Notes: a model not told the origin generated them from the letters alone. A stretch of DNA of 64,000 nucleotides from Vitellaria paradoxa (GCA_019916065.1 CM034244.1:31961933-32025932); one strand, 5' to 3'. Numbered from the stretch's first letter, positions 34,657 through 45,660 are shown. Made by a program: numbers and translations.

Positions 34657-34744
34657 TACCCTCCATATTTACTAAGCACAACTCTCACTCTTAAAAACCC
34701 TACCCTCCATATTTACTAAGCACAACTCTCACTCTTAAAAACCC
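34657..34744. repeat. perfect 44-bp tandem duplication
   Basis: Two adjacent, identical 44-bp copies (34657-34700 and 34701-34744), each starting 'taccctccatatttactaag' and ending 'actcttaaaaaccc'. No differences were seen, so the duplication is recent or an assembly artefact. Confidence 0.95.
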
Positions 34745-35186
34745 TACGTAAAATTTTAATAGAAATTTATTAAAAATATCAAACAATATCAGCAGTCGCT
34801 TACTCATAAAAATAAAAAAAAAAAATTGACAATTACTTGCTAAAATAAATTTTCAATAGATAAACGAAATATTTCAGTAACTGAATACTGAACAGATTAA
34901 AAACTTTCAATAAATACTTGTTGAAAAAATCAAACAATTTCAATAATCAGCTGCTGAAAAAATTTAACAATTTGTAGGTATTTTTAGAACTTTAAGTGCA
35001 ATTTGTGGGTTACGTGGAGAAGTTATTAAGTTGTTTGAAAAAAATATAAAATATATGAATTAACTGGGTTACGTGGAGTAAAAATAAAGTTACTAATAGC
35101 GACACCCTAAATAATTATTTTTGTATTCACTTTTGACTCTTCTTTTGTTTAAAAATAATAATAAAAGAATAACGCACGGAACTCTT

Positions 35187-35457
35187 AATTAGAGGAGAGG
35201 GCTGTAGTCGGGGGTCGACTGCAGCCGCAGTAGTCGACCCAAAACGACGCGATTTCGGCGTTTTTCTCCTCAAAACGACGCTGTTCCACTTAAGTATCTA
35301 TATTCGAATATAAACTGATGTATTCGAATATGTCGTATTCGAATATGAATTGTTATATTTAAATATGGAGACTTAAGTAGAATAGTATCGTTTTAAGAAA
35401 AAAAATACCTAAACAACATCGTTTTAATTGACTGCAGCCCCAGCCCCCCGAGTCCCT
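35187..35457. mobile_element. fold-back element with long inverted repeats
   Basis: The left arm starts 'gagggctgtagtcgggggtc' and the right arm ends 'cagccccccgagtccc', and the match continues inward for about 100 bp. 'cccaaaacgacgcgattt' / 'acaacatcgttttaattg' and 'ccacttaagtatctatattc' / 'tatggagacttaagtagaa' lie in mirrored order. The centre has 'tattcgaatat' repeats. It has no coding capacity. A short TTA sits at the right edge (35455-35457), and the left flank has 'ctctta'. Confidence 0.6.
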
Positions 35458-36106
35458 TAAATCGCACCAACTACTGGTAACAATTCAAAATAATATATTA
35501 CCGAGTGACGACTATTAAATGCAACTATAAACTGTCAAAAACTTGGGTTAGACAACCATTGGGTGGTTCAAAATCAATTTGAGCTCATGCGACCCAATGA
35601 CCTAAACTTACATATGAGTAGATTAATGAAGATGATGCAGGTGAGTTACGGAGTCTATTTGAAGATAGGTAGATGGACCCACCATTTCCCATCGTGTAAT
35701 ATTTCTTTAAAAGAGACCCACATGGAAAACAATATTAGCTCAAAACGTAATTGTTAAATTAAAATTCAATCATTTAAATATATTTATATTTTTTACATTC
35801 AAAATACGTAAATATAAAAAATTTAAATTTATTTAAATTGTTAAATTTTAATTCGACCGTCCCAAGCCACCATCTTCGAGCTCACATATGTCACTGTCAG
35901 CCCCCAAAATCCGATTTCTTGACCTGTCGAAGAGGGCATCAGCCAACTACCATTGAATCTAAACTAATGGCATAACTTATGGAACCGTTTCAGACGTTCT
36001 CAGCACGAGCTTTCGACCCATATTTAATGTGGTAGGGCCCAGTGCTCGAACCCCTTAATTAAAATGAAGTTAGGACCAAATGATTCTTTTAACTTAAACA
36101 AATCAG
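35458..36106. other. spacer, nothing recognised
   Basis: Mixed-composition sequence with no recognisable gene or bounded element. Confidence 0.35.
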
Positions 36107-36231
36107 GCTCGCTTGGTGTATTGTAAATTTCTAAAAATTTTTAAAATTTATTCACTTTATATTTCACTGTACAGATTAAAAATTTATATTTTATTTTATT
36201 TTATCTTACTTTTTATCACTCTAAATATACC
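36107..36231. mobile_element. Tourist-like MITE, degraded
   Basis: It ends 'tcactctaaatatacc' like the copies at 11176 and 41452, and contains 'attcactttatatttcac' and 'tatcttactttttatcac' in the same order. The left end 'ggctcgcttggtgta' is diverged. The target duplication is not clear. Confidence 0.5.
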
Positions 36232-36365
36232 TTTAATTAGCTGTGGCAGCATGTTGATATTGGCATACAAAAGCAAAAAATGGGGACAGCTTGCAATTTT
36301 AAGTCCATTTTACGGCAAACAATGGTGGATCCAGGATTTGAATTCATTGCGATCAAGCCAACGAG

Positions 36366-36970
36366 TATAAATTTACACTTACACATAATGTATTGAAAAA
36401 TAATGGATAGTGTATCTGACATAAAAGTAAAGATAAAACTTGTAAATTATTTGAGATATTAGGACAATTTACTTTGAAAAAAAAAATTAAGGAGCAAATT
36501 ATAAAAATACCCTATAAATTATACTATTCTATAAATTTACACTTACACACAATATAATGAAAGATAATGAGTAGTGTGCCTGATATAAAAGTAAATACAA
36601 AACTTATAAATTATTTGAAGTATTGGGGCAATGCATTTTGGAGAAAATATTTTATGGGACAAAATTATAAAAATACTCCAAGAATTATACTATTTCCTAT
36701 AGAAATTTTGTTTTTAGTGGATCAGTTGATCCACCTTACCCTTTTTTGCGTTCGCCATTGACTGCGAATAACATTCAACATGAAATACGCGTGAGTCAAT
36801 AATTTAGGTAAATTTAATTTCAATAACACCATTTTACTTCCAGTGAGGTCAATTAATTTCTCTTTCCCCTTCTTGCATCCGCCACTTATTACAAATAACA
36901 TTCAACATAAAATTTGCGTGGGCCAATAGATTAGGTAAATTTGATTTAAGTAATGCCATGAACTTTACTT
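36366..36970. repeat. two successive tandem duplications (about 168 bp and 120 bp)
   Basis: The first is two diverged copies of about 168 bp (36366-36533 and 36534-36700), sharing 'ataaatttacacttacacat', 'gataatggatagtgt', 'ataaaacttgtaaattattt' and 'aaaattataaaaatac'. The second is two copies of about 120 bp (36733-36850 and 36853-36970), sharing 'aataacattcaacatgaaat', 'gcgtgagtcaataatttag' and 'taaatttaatttcaataaca'. Neither encodes protein. Confidence 0.75.
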
Positions 36971-37485
36971 AAATCTGTTTAGGAAAATGCACTTTTGAAT
37001 TTGTGATGATGATTCAGGGACAAATTCAGAATTTGTAAACAAAACAAATTATATTTTTTAAGGTAAACAAAGTGTAAAATAAAAATAAAAATGCGAAAAA
37101 ATATAATTTATAAAAAAATAGTAAAATTAATAAAATTTTAATATAATTTTTTAAATTAGTGGAGAAAATTGCCTGCTGCAGGACCTTATTTGGATCGGCC
37201 CGTAACCCAACGTTTTCTATCAATCTACTGACCTAAAAATGTCAAATTAGCTTGTTGTCCTTTTCCCCCAAAATCAAATCCATTGTTAATAAAGTAAAAT
37301 ATTTTTATGTTAAAACAAATGGTACTTAAATTTTAAAATTTTCAGATAATTTTGTTTTATTAGATGGGAAGCAATTTACTTGAGATCGCTGTGTACGGCG
37401 AACGTGGTCTCTTACTTTTGCTCTTTAAGCCACGTGACCGATGGCGTTGAACAACTCCAGCGTAGGCCGTTGCCACAACACGAGT

Positions 37486-37890
37486 AACTTTGAAAATTTT
37501 TTAAAACTTTTAAAAGTTTTCCAACACATTTTCTCATATTTCATAAAATATTTATAAATTTATATATATATATATATATATACATATTTTAATAAATTTT
37601 TACAAATTTCAATAAATTTTTTTACAAAACCTAATAATATCCCACATATTCCAATAATTTTTTTACAAATTAAAAAAACTTTTAAATCACTTTCAATTAA
37701 TTCTGACATAAAACCGTTCAAACGGAACAAAAAAAATCATTCAGACAATTTATCTCCAAAAATTGATGCAAAAATCAAAAAATTTTATTATTTATCTTTG
37801 AAAAATGTAATTTAGTGGTTGGGCGCCAAATGCTAAAAATTTTTTAAATCACATTTTTTGCTATTTTTTATTTTTTTTACCGCACTAAAC
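37486..37890. mobile_element. MITE, reverse copy of the 23054 family
   Basis: Read in reverse, it matches 23054-23475. It contains 'acataaaaccgttcaaacgg', 'atcccacatattccaataat', 'ttttacaaaacctaataata' and 'aaatgtaatttagtggttgg' in mirrored order. A TA microsatellite (37561-37581) lies where the relative has 'gtagatatataaaaatttat'. Confidence 0.6.
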
Positions 37891-37897
37891 AGATTCT

Positions 37898-38042
37898 ATA
37901 TGTGTTTGGAGTAATAAAAAGTGAGATAAAATGAGATACGTTGTGAGTCTATAATTCGTTCAGTCGGATAGAAAGAGGTATAATTTTTAAAAAATTTCAG
38001 AGATTTTCAGAGATTTTAAGAGTTTTTTAACAAATTATACCC
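37898..38042. mobile_element. Tourist-like MITE
   Basis: 'tatgtgtttggagtaataaa' with 'aagtgagataaaatgagat' and 'tcgttcagtcgg' matches the 39561 family, and the right end reads 'caaattataccc'. It abuts the 37486-37890 MITE, so two families have inserted side by side. Confidence 0.6.
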
Positions 38043-38629
38043 AACTTATAATATTCATTAGCAAAAGAAATGTGGGGTTGACCTACAATACAATATATAT
38101 GTTATGCATATACATACATATTGTCGCCATTTTCCTATTGTTTCGGCATTAGATAAGCTATAGGCATGTGAGGAGAAGTACGAATTGTTCTTTAATAACT
38201 ACTAATATTATAAAGTTAAAAAAAAAAAAGAAAATGAGTTGGTTTGTTGACTTCAAAAAAATATATATATATAAAGTTAAAAAAAAAATCCCAAAATATG
38301 AAGTACAAAAATCACTCTCTCGACGTGGCACAATGATGTCAACGTACATAGCTTATAATTATAACTATGAAGATATGGTCAAGATTAAACTTTATTGTTG
38401 CAGTATACCTATCTATCCCAGCATGATTCAAATGAAGAATTTTTTATCAGTCAGAAGCATATGGTTAGATAATTATCATGATTTTTTTTTTTTTTTTTTT
38501 TGTCTGCAGCTAGGATAGAAAAAAAATACTAAAAGGTATTATTAAGGAGAAAGTATTTCAAAATGTACCATTATTAAAAACAAAATACCTTTCCACTTAC
38601 TCTAATTAAAAACGTATACCCTTAATTAC

Positions 38630-39010
38630 CTGAAAACGCATTTTCATAATACATTTTCTTTTTTACAGTCTCTTACACAGAACAATTAACCAAAAAAATC
38701 AAGAATATAAATTCTAAAAACGCATTTTCAAAATGCTTTTTTAGACTAATGAAAACGCATTTTAAAAATATATTTTCATTAATAGTAGATTTTCAAAATG
38801 TTTTTTTTTTTTAACAACATTCTATTAAATTTTTTTTTCTATTTTCACTGCAAGACAATTAAAAATAAATTCTAATTGTCATGATATACTTGAGCATCCT
38901 AAGAGAGAAGATGATAAAAATAACATGTGTAGTTGTCAGGTTAATGGAGCTCAAGTGCTTAAATCGACGAAATAACATGTATAGTTGTCAAGTTAATGGA
39001 GCTCAAGTGC
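38630..39010. repeat. short direct and inverted repeats
   Basis: 'aaaacgcattttcaaaatgc' type palindromic phrases recur at 38631, 38715 and 38750. At 38919-39017 there is a tandem duplication of about 49 bp ('taacatgtgtagttgtcagg' followed by 'ttaatggagctcaagtgctt'), with a few differences between copies. It is non-coding. Confidence 0.6.
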
Positions 39011-39013
39011 TTA

Positions 39014-39374
39014 ACTCAATGATTTGGAGTAAGAAAAAATAAGATAAATTGAGATAAAATGTGGTTTAGAGTTAATTTTGGCGTCGTTTTTTCTGAAAAA
39101 TCGTAAACGGTGAGAACGATTTTTCAAATCCATTTCCACGGATTCAAAAAAAATTTAAAAAAATAACGACAAGGGTACTCATTTGAAAGTTTTCGACACG
39201 AAGAATGTGATTATATAAAAAAATTACACATTCGGTTAACCTATTTTTAGATTTTTTTTTTTTAGCGAAATATTAAAATTTTTTAAAATTAGTGATGACG
39301 GGAAAATTAGAGGTAGAGGAGTTGTTAGAGATTTATAAAATTTTTTAAAAATTTTTTTTACTCCAAACAAGCCC
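39014..39374. mobile_element. long Tourist-like MITE, sister of 13877-14252
   Basis: It shares the long internal order with 13877-14252: 'gagttaattttggcgtcg', 'cacggattcaaaaaaaattt', 'tacacattcggttaacctat', 'tagcgaaatattaaaatttt'. The right end is 'ctccaaacaagccc'. The left end 'caatgatttggagt' is diverged and begins in the tandem duplication described at 38919-39017. Confidence 0.7.
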
Positions 39375-39560
39375 GATATTGATTTAATCAAATTAAGTTT
39401 GACTGAATTAATAAACTTGGATTAAATCAAGATCATTAGTTTAAGCACTTAGTTCTTAAAGTGCAAACTCTAGTCCCTTTTAATCGGTAGTTGTTACTTT
39501 TCTACTGATTCGTAAAACCACGTCGAGGTCAGTTGTTAATGTCTCGCCAACTCACACTTA

Positions 39561-39728
39561 GGGTTTGTTTGGAGTAAAAAAAAATGAGATAAATTGAGAT
39601 AAATTGTAGTTTGGGAAGAGTTCGTAATGCGTGCAGTGAGAGAAAAAAGTTGATGTGATATAAAGTTAACAGAGATTTATAGAGATTTTCAGAGATTTTC
39701 AACAAATAATTACATGCCAAACAAGCCC
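39561..39728. mobile_element. Tourist-like MITE, 168 bp, intact ends, TTA target duplication
   Basis: Best-preserved copy of the family. The left end GGGTTTGTTTGGAGT and the complement of the right end (GGGCTTGTTTGGC) are inverted repeats with one mismatch in the first 12 bases. TTA is present on each side (39558-39560 and 39729-39731). The body carries 'aaattgagataaattgtag', 'taatgcgtgcagtgagag' and 'gatgtgatataaagttaac'. The ends and 3-bp TTA duplication place it in Tourist (PIF/Harbinger). Confidence 0.88.
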
Positions 39729-39840
39729 TTAGTAGCCACATGTTATGGGATGCCACGTACAAAGAAATAACATGTTTGTCACACATCGAAAAAGTTATGA
39801 CTAGTTACTCTGCCCTTATAAATACTAAAGACTTATGAAT

Positions 39841-40550
39841 AATAGATGCATACTCGTTACGAATTATGGAATTACTTCCTCTCTATATTTGAATTATGGA
39901 ATTACTTTCTCTCTCTATTTTTTTTTTGTTTCCACGCTAGGCAATTTCATATCACTATATATTGAAAAAGGACTATAGACAATTAAGAGTGGAAACAAAC
40001 CGAGCCATTCACGAGTTATTCAAGCTCGGCTTGAAAAAATCTCGGTTCAAGCTCGATTCGTGTGTTAAACGAGCTCGAACCGAACTTAATTTTTAGCTCG
40101 TTTTGTATTCGAGCTCAAGCTCGAGCTTAGAGAGGTTCGGCTCGAAAATTCGTGAGCAAGCTCAGTTAAAATAATATATATTTTTTTAATAATATTTTTA
40201 TATTTTTAATAATATTATTATTATATTTTTTAAATATATTATATTTTAAATCAAAACGACGTCGTTTTGGTTTAATCGAACTATTCGCGAGCCTAATCGA
40301 ACCTAAATTCTTCTTTATCGAGTTGAGCTCAAACCTATATAAAAGCTCGAATCGAGCTTGAACTCGAGCTCGAGCTCAGTATAAAAAGCTCGAATCGAGC
40401 TCGAGTATGTTAAAGCTCAGCTCGTTTCCACCCCTATAGGCAATAGAGGCATGCTCGTTACGAATTACGGAATTACTTTCCTTTTTGATTTTTTTTTTCT
40501 ACGCTAGACAATTAAAAAAAAAAAATCACTATATATCGAAATAGGGCTAT
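39841..40550. repeat. direct repeats on both sides of a GCTCG-rich element
   Basis: 39841-39977 and 40442-40550 are diverged direct copies. Both hold 'catactcgttacgaatta' type text, then 'ggaattactt', a T-run, 'acgctag.caatt' and 'tcactatatat.gaaa'. The left copy has an extra internal duplication of about 27 bp ('gaattatggaattactttct'). Between the two copies lies the inverted-repeat element 39987-40434. Confidence 0.7.
39987..40434. mobile_element. GCTCG-rich inverted-repeat element, hAT-like MITE
   Basis: Left end GAGTGGAAACAAACCGAGC and the complement of the right end GGGGTGGAAACGAGCTGAGC form an inverted repeat. Sub-terminal arms are packed with 'gagctcgaa' and 'agctcgagct' words in both orientations, enough to fold into large hairpins, around an AT-rich core. 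The flanks 'tatagacaat' (39974-39983) and 'tataggcaat' (40435-40444) are near-identical. Plant genomes carry similar GGGGTGGAAACGAGC elements; placing them in hAT is inference. Confidence 0.6.
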
Positions 40551-41451
40551 TTTAACTTTTTGACAAAGATAGGAGGGAAATTCACTAAAAGCAAAGGCGT
40601 TGGTACGGTAAACGTTTTTTAGTTAAATTCTGGTTTAAAATTTTGTTACTTTTAAGTAGGTTTTATGTTCCTTGATTTTCATTTAAACTCATATTCATCA
40701 TTGAAATGATCATATAACCAAAACAAAGCTTCAAATTATTTTAATTTATCAAATTATGTATATTTTTCTCATCTCAGTTTTATTTTTAGTTATATAATTA
40801 AAGTGGTATTGAATGAAAAATAAAAGAGAATTGAGATTTAAAAAAATCGAAATAATTAATGTTGTTCAATCTTTTACTATTTAATTATTTTTGTATAATT
40901 ACTTAATCATATATTTCTTTTTCATTTTAATTTTATTTTTAATTACATGATTAAAGCTATATCAAATGAAAAAATAAATTAAAGAGGACTTGATATTTAA
41001 AGAAATTCAAAATAATTAATGTTGTTAAGTATATTTTTCTTCACTCGGGCTCAATTTTAGTGGAGGATTTCTTAAACAAAATTAATAAATAAAAAATAAT
41101 GATATCCTTTTTATAATTTTATTTAATTAATTTTTGTAACTTGTAAAATTATTTTAAAGAAGATAGAACAACAACAATTATGTAAAGAACCAATCCAGCT
41201 TAAATAGTTCTTTTAATATTTTAAGATTGGGGCTCATTATTTTTTTAGATTAAATTAATTAAAATTAGAGGATCAAAGATGAATCTTCTTCCCTAAAAAA
41301 TAACTATTTCATGATAATTTTTAAATAATACAAGAATTTAAAATTATTAAAAAATTAAAATCAAATTAATAAATATCAGCTACTTTTTATTTATTAATTT
41401 TTTTACGGAAAAAAATATCCTCTCCATTAATGTCAACGTACCCTCCACTAA
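40551..41451. other. AT-rich spacer, nothing recognised
   Basis: Diverged repeated phrases of the 'catctcagttttatttttag' kind occur at 40750 and 40920 ('agctatatcaaatgaaaaa' / 'agtggtattgaatgaaaaa'), which suggests an old duplication of about 150-170 bp. No gene was recognised. Confidence 0.35.
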
Positions 41452-41610
41452 GACTTCGTTTGAAGTGACAAAAATCTCTTAAAAAAAGTTAAAAAATATT
41501 GAAAAATTCTAAAAATTATTTATTTTTTATTTCACCATATGAATTACAAACCCGTAACTTATTTTACTTTATCTCATTTCATCTTACTTTTTACCACTCC
41601 AAATACACTC
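41452..41610. mobile_element. Tourist-like MITE, reverse orientation, TAA flanks
   Basis: It ends 'ttaccactccaaatacactc' and starts 'gacttcgtttgaagtgac', with TAA on both sides (41449-41451 and 41611-41613). The body 'cttattttactttatctcat' matches the family of 39561 in reverse. Confidence 0.65.
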
Positions 41611-41826
41611 TAAAATTGAACACGCCCTGATTAAAAAAATAATATATTTAAAAAAATAAAAATAATTAATGTTGTTAATTTGTCAAAGTACATTTGAATC
41701 ATTTGATATTGTCCCTTTTATTAATCACCGTTAAAAAATTAATGAAAAAAATCACAATTCTATTACACAATGGACACATGGTTGATTTTGCCAATTAATT
41801 TAACAAAAGTTGACAAAGTATTACTT

Positions 41827-41832
41827 ACCAAA

Positions 41833-41874
<42 letters not shown>
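41827..41874. repeat. (AAT)n microsatellite, about 15 units
   Basis: An uninterrupted run of AAT triplets starts after 'ttaccaaa' and ends before 'acatgg'. Confidence 0.95.
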
Positions 41875-41876
<2 letters not shown>

Positions 41877-42450
41877 ATGGAATAATGTAAATTTGAGGAC
41901 AGTAAAAGAGTGAAAAAAAAAAAAAAAATAGTAATACTAGTTGAAAACATGCTGCGAAGCTCAAACCTAAATATGGGAACTGTTGAATTATTCCAAATGC
42001 ATCATGCTGTGAAGCTCCAAATTCATTCACTTAAAATCATTGCTGCAGTTCAATCAATCGCATATGATAACATTTCGATAGAGGGAAAAAAAAAAAAAAA
42101 CAAAAAACAAAATTGTATATATGCTGCTTCAATCAAACAGATGGTAAAATCATTGCAGCAGTTCTTTCTATTTCTCAACAGTCCAAATGCATTCTCTCTC
42201 TCTCTGTGTGGAGGTCCAATTCGTTCTATTTTAGCATCAGCTCCCAGATCTCACACATCATAAGAAACACCATCAGTAATTTTGAGATCCCAAATTGCAT
42301 TTGATAAAGAAAACTATAAGAGCAACTACATGAGCATTTAAAGAACACTTGACTGATCTTAGAAATGGTTTGGTAAAAAAAAAGTGGGATCAATGGCTCG
42401 CTATCTGCAAATTTGAGGACACGGGCAACAATGAGAGACTGACTGAATAC

Positions 42451-42514
42451 CTTAGAACGAGCAAATCTCATATCAATCTCTGTGCTGCTTAGATCTGCAA
42501 CCGAGACAGGAATC
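42451..42514 (-). CDS. possible internal exon of an unidentified gene
   Basis: A 64-nt open stretch on the minus strand is bounded by a good acceptor (TGCTACAG before 42514) and a good donor (AAG / GTATTC after 42451). It reads, after one leading base, 'IPVSVADLSSTEIDMRFARS' plus Lys. Composition and splice sites look like a real coding exon, but I do not recognise the protein. Further down the same strand, about 42205-42300, is another coding-looking stretch ('AIWDLKITDGVSYDV', a stop, then 'DLGADAKIERIGPPHRE'), which may be a damaged continuation. It could be a gene, a gene fragment or chance. Confidence 0.35.
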
Positions 42515-42789
42515 CTGTAGCAGATGTCAAATCAGGAGTAATTAAATTATTCACATTGTTTCAATTTTTATTAAAAGATAAATAAAAAGTAACAGCCTCT
42601 TCCTCGGGTAAGGGAACAGTTTTTACTTGCTTGTTACCAAAACAGATATATCTTTTGCTATGAGTGTGGTTAGTAATTTCTTAAAATCACCTTGCACTAG
42701 TAATTGGGATGCAAATATCTGAGTTCTGAGATGTCTCGAAGGTTCACCTGTTAGAGGTTTACTATACAAGAACAATTGACATACTTTAG

Positions 42790-43110
42790 TTTAGTGGTAT
42801 GCTAATGCAAACTGGGCTAGTCACCATTACATAAGAAGTCCACCAATGGATATTGTATCCTTGTTGGAGGTAACCCAATGTCTTGGAAAATTAAGACGTA
42901 GACAGGAGTATCTCGATCAAGTACTTAGTCAAAGTATAGAGCCATCGTGTACACGTCTTATAAATTAATCTAGAAACAATACATGTTGGAGGAGTTGGGA
43001 GTTCATCAGTCACAAAATTAAGCTGCTGTTTATATTCCCTCTAATCCAATGAAAAAGGCTACTTTAGGAGAGACACACCTTCACACCAAATTCTTCTCCA
43101 AGGGAATTCA
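42790..43110 (+). pseudogene. Ty1/copia RNase H relic
   Basis: Frames on the plus strand read 'ANWASHHYIRS', 'GGNPMSWKIKT', a stop, 'GVSRSSTES' and 'VGSSSVTKLSCCLYSL' in the order of a copia RNase H domain. They end in text of the 'LGETHLHTKFFSKGIHL' kind (43058-43110). Stops and a frameshift are present. It lies on the opposite strand to the copia element at 43770-49477, so it is a separate insertion. Confidence 0.65.
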
Positions 43111-43769
43111 CCTTTGAGTCATATTACTCGCTCTGAAAGTACGCACACCGCATGGACAAGGGAGACCTTCATAGAGTTGGTCACATTCCCTTCCTTCATT
43201 AGCCTCCAACTCTCATTGTCCTTTACACTCCTACCCCTCCTCTCCACTCCTACCACAATCTCACCCCCTCCCACCCACTTCATGTCTCTCCCAAACTCCA
43301 GAAGCACAACAATGAAATTCTACAGGGAAAAAATATGGAGGTAAAAATCACGAGAACAATAGGTAAGATAATCAGTTGCTAGAAGGAAGAAAACTAAAGT
43401 GAAAAGAGCAACAAAGAACATTACTTAAACGTTCAACACGCCTGACGTTATCACTAATAAAGATGTGAAAGTAGGCATAAGCACTAAATCACTTGCCATG
43501 TCTATTAAAATGTTGAGTAAATTACTGTTTGCAACCCTGAACTTTTGACCAAATCCTACTTGAGGGCCTAAGCTTTTAATTGTAACAATTAAGGACCTAA
43601 TATTTCACTTTGTTATGGTATTAACCCTCCAAGAATTCCATTAGCAAGTTTTCTGTTAAATGGGCCAACCTAACCCCTTAATAGATGGCCACATGACAAG
43701 TTAATGGAAGGTTTGCTAACGGAAGGTTAACATAGCAATAAATTAAAATCCTACATCCTTAGCTGCTAT

Positions 43770-43924
43770 TGTTATGAGACTGGTTTTTCTGAAGAATTCC
43801 ACACGGTCAACTGGGTACTTGTGTGCATATTTACGTATGTACAAAGTAACTATTCGAATACACGGGTGACTATACACATTTCCTAAAGTCTAGATACATT
43901 TCCTACTATTAATGCATATTAACA
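43770..43924 (-). repeat. copia 3' LTR (155 bp)
   Basis: Reads TGTTAATATGCATTAATAG on the minus strand at its start and ends CTCATAACA, that is TG...CA. The polypurine tract GAGGGGGAG lies directly before it on the minus strand. It contains a palindromic 'ttcgaa' near 43854 shared with the 5' LTR. Confidence 0.92.
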
Positions 43925-44035
43925 CTCCCCCTCAATCTGGAGTATATATATCATATGTTCCAAACTTGTTACAAATATATCTCACTCTAACTCCCCCTAA
44001 AGCTTTAGTAAATAAGTCAGCCAATTGATTTTCAG

Positions 44036-44620
44036 ACTTTAAATGACTAGTCTTGATGACATTTTGTGCAATCTTTTCTCTGACAAAGTGACAATCAACT
44101 TCAATATGCTTGGTTGCTCATCAAACACTAGAATAAAGATTATAAGGACAATAGCTTGATTATCACAAAACAGTTTCATAAGTTGTGATCCAGAGATTCC
44201 CAATTCTGTCAACGTATGACACATCCAAATCAATTCACAAGACGTGTGTGCCATGATTCTATATTCTGACTCTGCACTTGATCTTGCTACCACTATTTGC
44301 TTTTTACTTTTATAGGATACTAGATTTTCTCCCACAAAGGTAGTGTTTGGAGTGATAAAAAGTGAGAAAAAATGAAATAAAATGAGAAAAATTGTGAGTT
44401 CGTAATGCGTTCAGTAAAATAAAAAAGTTGATGTGATAGAAGTTTTTGGAGTTTTTTTTTGTTGTTTTGTAGATGCCAAACGCACCCAAAGATACAATAT
44501 GACCACCTATCTTATGGGGAACCAACCCAATCAGCATCTATATAACCTTGAACAAGAGTATGACCATTATCTTAATACAGCAAACTACGTCCTGGTACAC
44601 CTTTTAGATACCTCAAAATA
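44036..44620 (-). pseudogene. copia RNase H domain, split by a MITE
   Basis: On the minus strand the domain shows 'GENLVSYKSKKQIVVARSSA', 'ESEYRIMAHTSCELIWM' and 'LFCDNQA', typical of copia RNase H. Text before the break ('LIGLVPHKIGGHIVSLG', 44537-44490) belongs to the same domain in a shifted frame. A 149-bp Tourist-like MITE (44339-44487) separates the two parts. It is non-functional. Confidence 0.8.
44339..44487. mobile_element. Tourist-like MITE inside the copia RNase H, 149 bp
   Basis: Left end GGTAGTGTTTGGAGT and the complement of the right end GGGTGCGTTTGGC are inverted repeats. AAA flanks both sides (44336-44338 and 44488-44490). The body 'aaaagtgagaaaaaatgaa', 'cgtaatgcgttcagtaaa' and 'gttgatgtgatagaag' matches the 39561 family. 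It inserted after the copia element, which dates the family's activity relative to copia. Confidence 0.85.
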
Positions 44621-44699
44621 CAAATGATCACCTCCCAATGACTAGAGCGAGGTGCATCAAGGAATTGACTAACTATACTTGTGGCAAATGAAATGTTTG

Positions 44700-45660
44700 A
44701 TCGTGTTGCTGTCAAATAGTTGAAGTTTCCCAACTGATCTGCGATATCAACCACAATCATCCAATAATGCTCCCTTATCTGCAAGAGGTTTTGTGTTTGG
44801 ATCCATTCGAGTGCCAATTGGTTTGGCTCCCAACATGCCGATTTCAGCCAGCACGTCAACTATGTATTTTATTTGAGAAAGAGAAATACCTTTGTTTGAC
44901 CTGACAATTTCAATGCCAAGAAAATACTTCAATGGACCCAGTCTTTAGTATTGGATTTACTCTGGAGAAACATATTCAGATCGAGAATACCTCGTGTATA
45001 ATCTCCGGTTATCACAATATAATCCACATAAACTAGTAACCCTATCTTCCCCATGAGAAGAATGATGATAAAATACAGAATAATCAGCACCACAACGTAT
45101 CAGTCCAAAGTCCATCACAACATCACTGAATCTTCCAAATCATGCTCGAGGAGATTATTTTAGGCCATACTGTGATTTTTTAATTTGCAAACTAAGCCAA
45201 GCTCCCCCTAAGCGACAAACCTGAAAGGTTGCTCCATATACACCTCCTCAGCAAGATCACCATAAAGGAATACATTCTTAACATCCAGTTGGTAAAGAGA
45301 GTAATGAAAAACATTAGCAAGAGAATGGAAAAGGTGAACAGATGCAATCTTAGCCACAGGAGAGAAGGTATTTTAAAAATCAAGACCATAGATTTGAGTG
45401 TACCCTTTTACAACCAGACGTGCTTTCAATCAATCAACAGAACCATCAGGGTGAAGTTTGACATTATACACCCATCAACAACCAACAGAGAACTTTCCAG
45501 GAGGGAGAGTGACCAAGTCCCAAGTATTATTGTCCTGAAAAGTAGACATTTCTTCTTTCATGATATCACGCCATTCAGAATGAGATAATACTTCAGACAC
45601 GGAGTTAGGAATGGAAACAAAGGACAAAAAAGCAATAAAAGCATGATAAGAGGGAGACAA
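44700..45660 (-). pseudogene. copia reverse transcriptase domain, broken
   Basis: The domain begins with 'EWRDIMKEEMSTFQDNNTW' (about 45588-45530). It continues as 'LPPGKFSVGC', '[20 protein letters not shown]' (45290-45230), the catalytic-site region, and 'LKYFLGIEIVRSNKGISL' with 'KYIVDVLAEIGMLGAKP' (44935-44830). The active-site motif, normally YVDD, reads YVDY (minus strand, 45019-45030). Several in-frame stops and frameshifts also occur. Confidence 0.85.
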
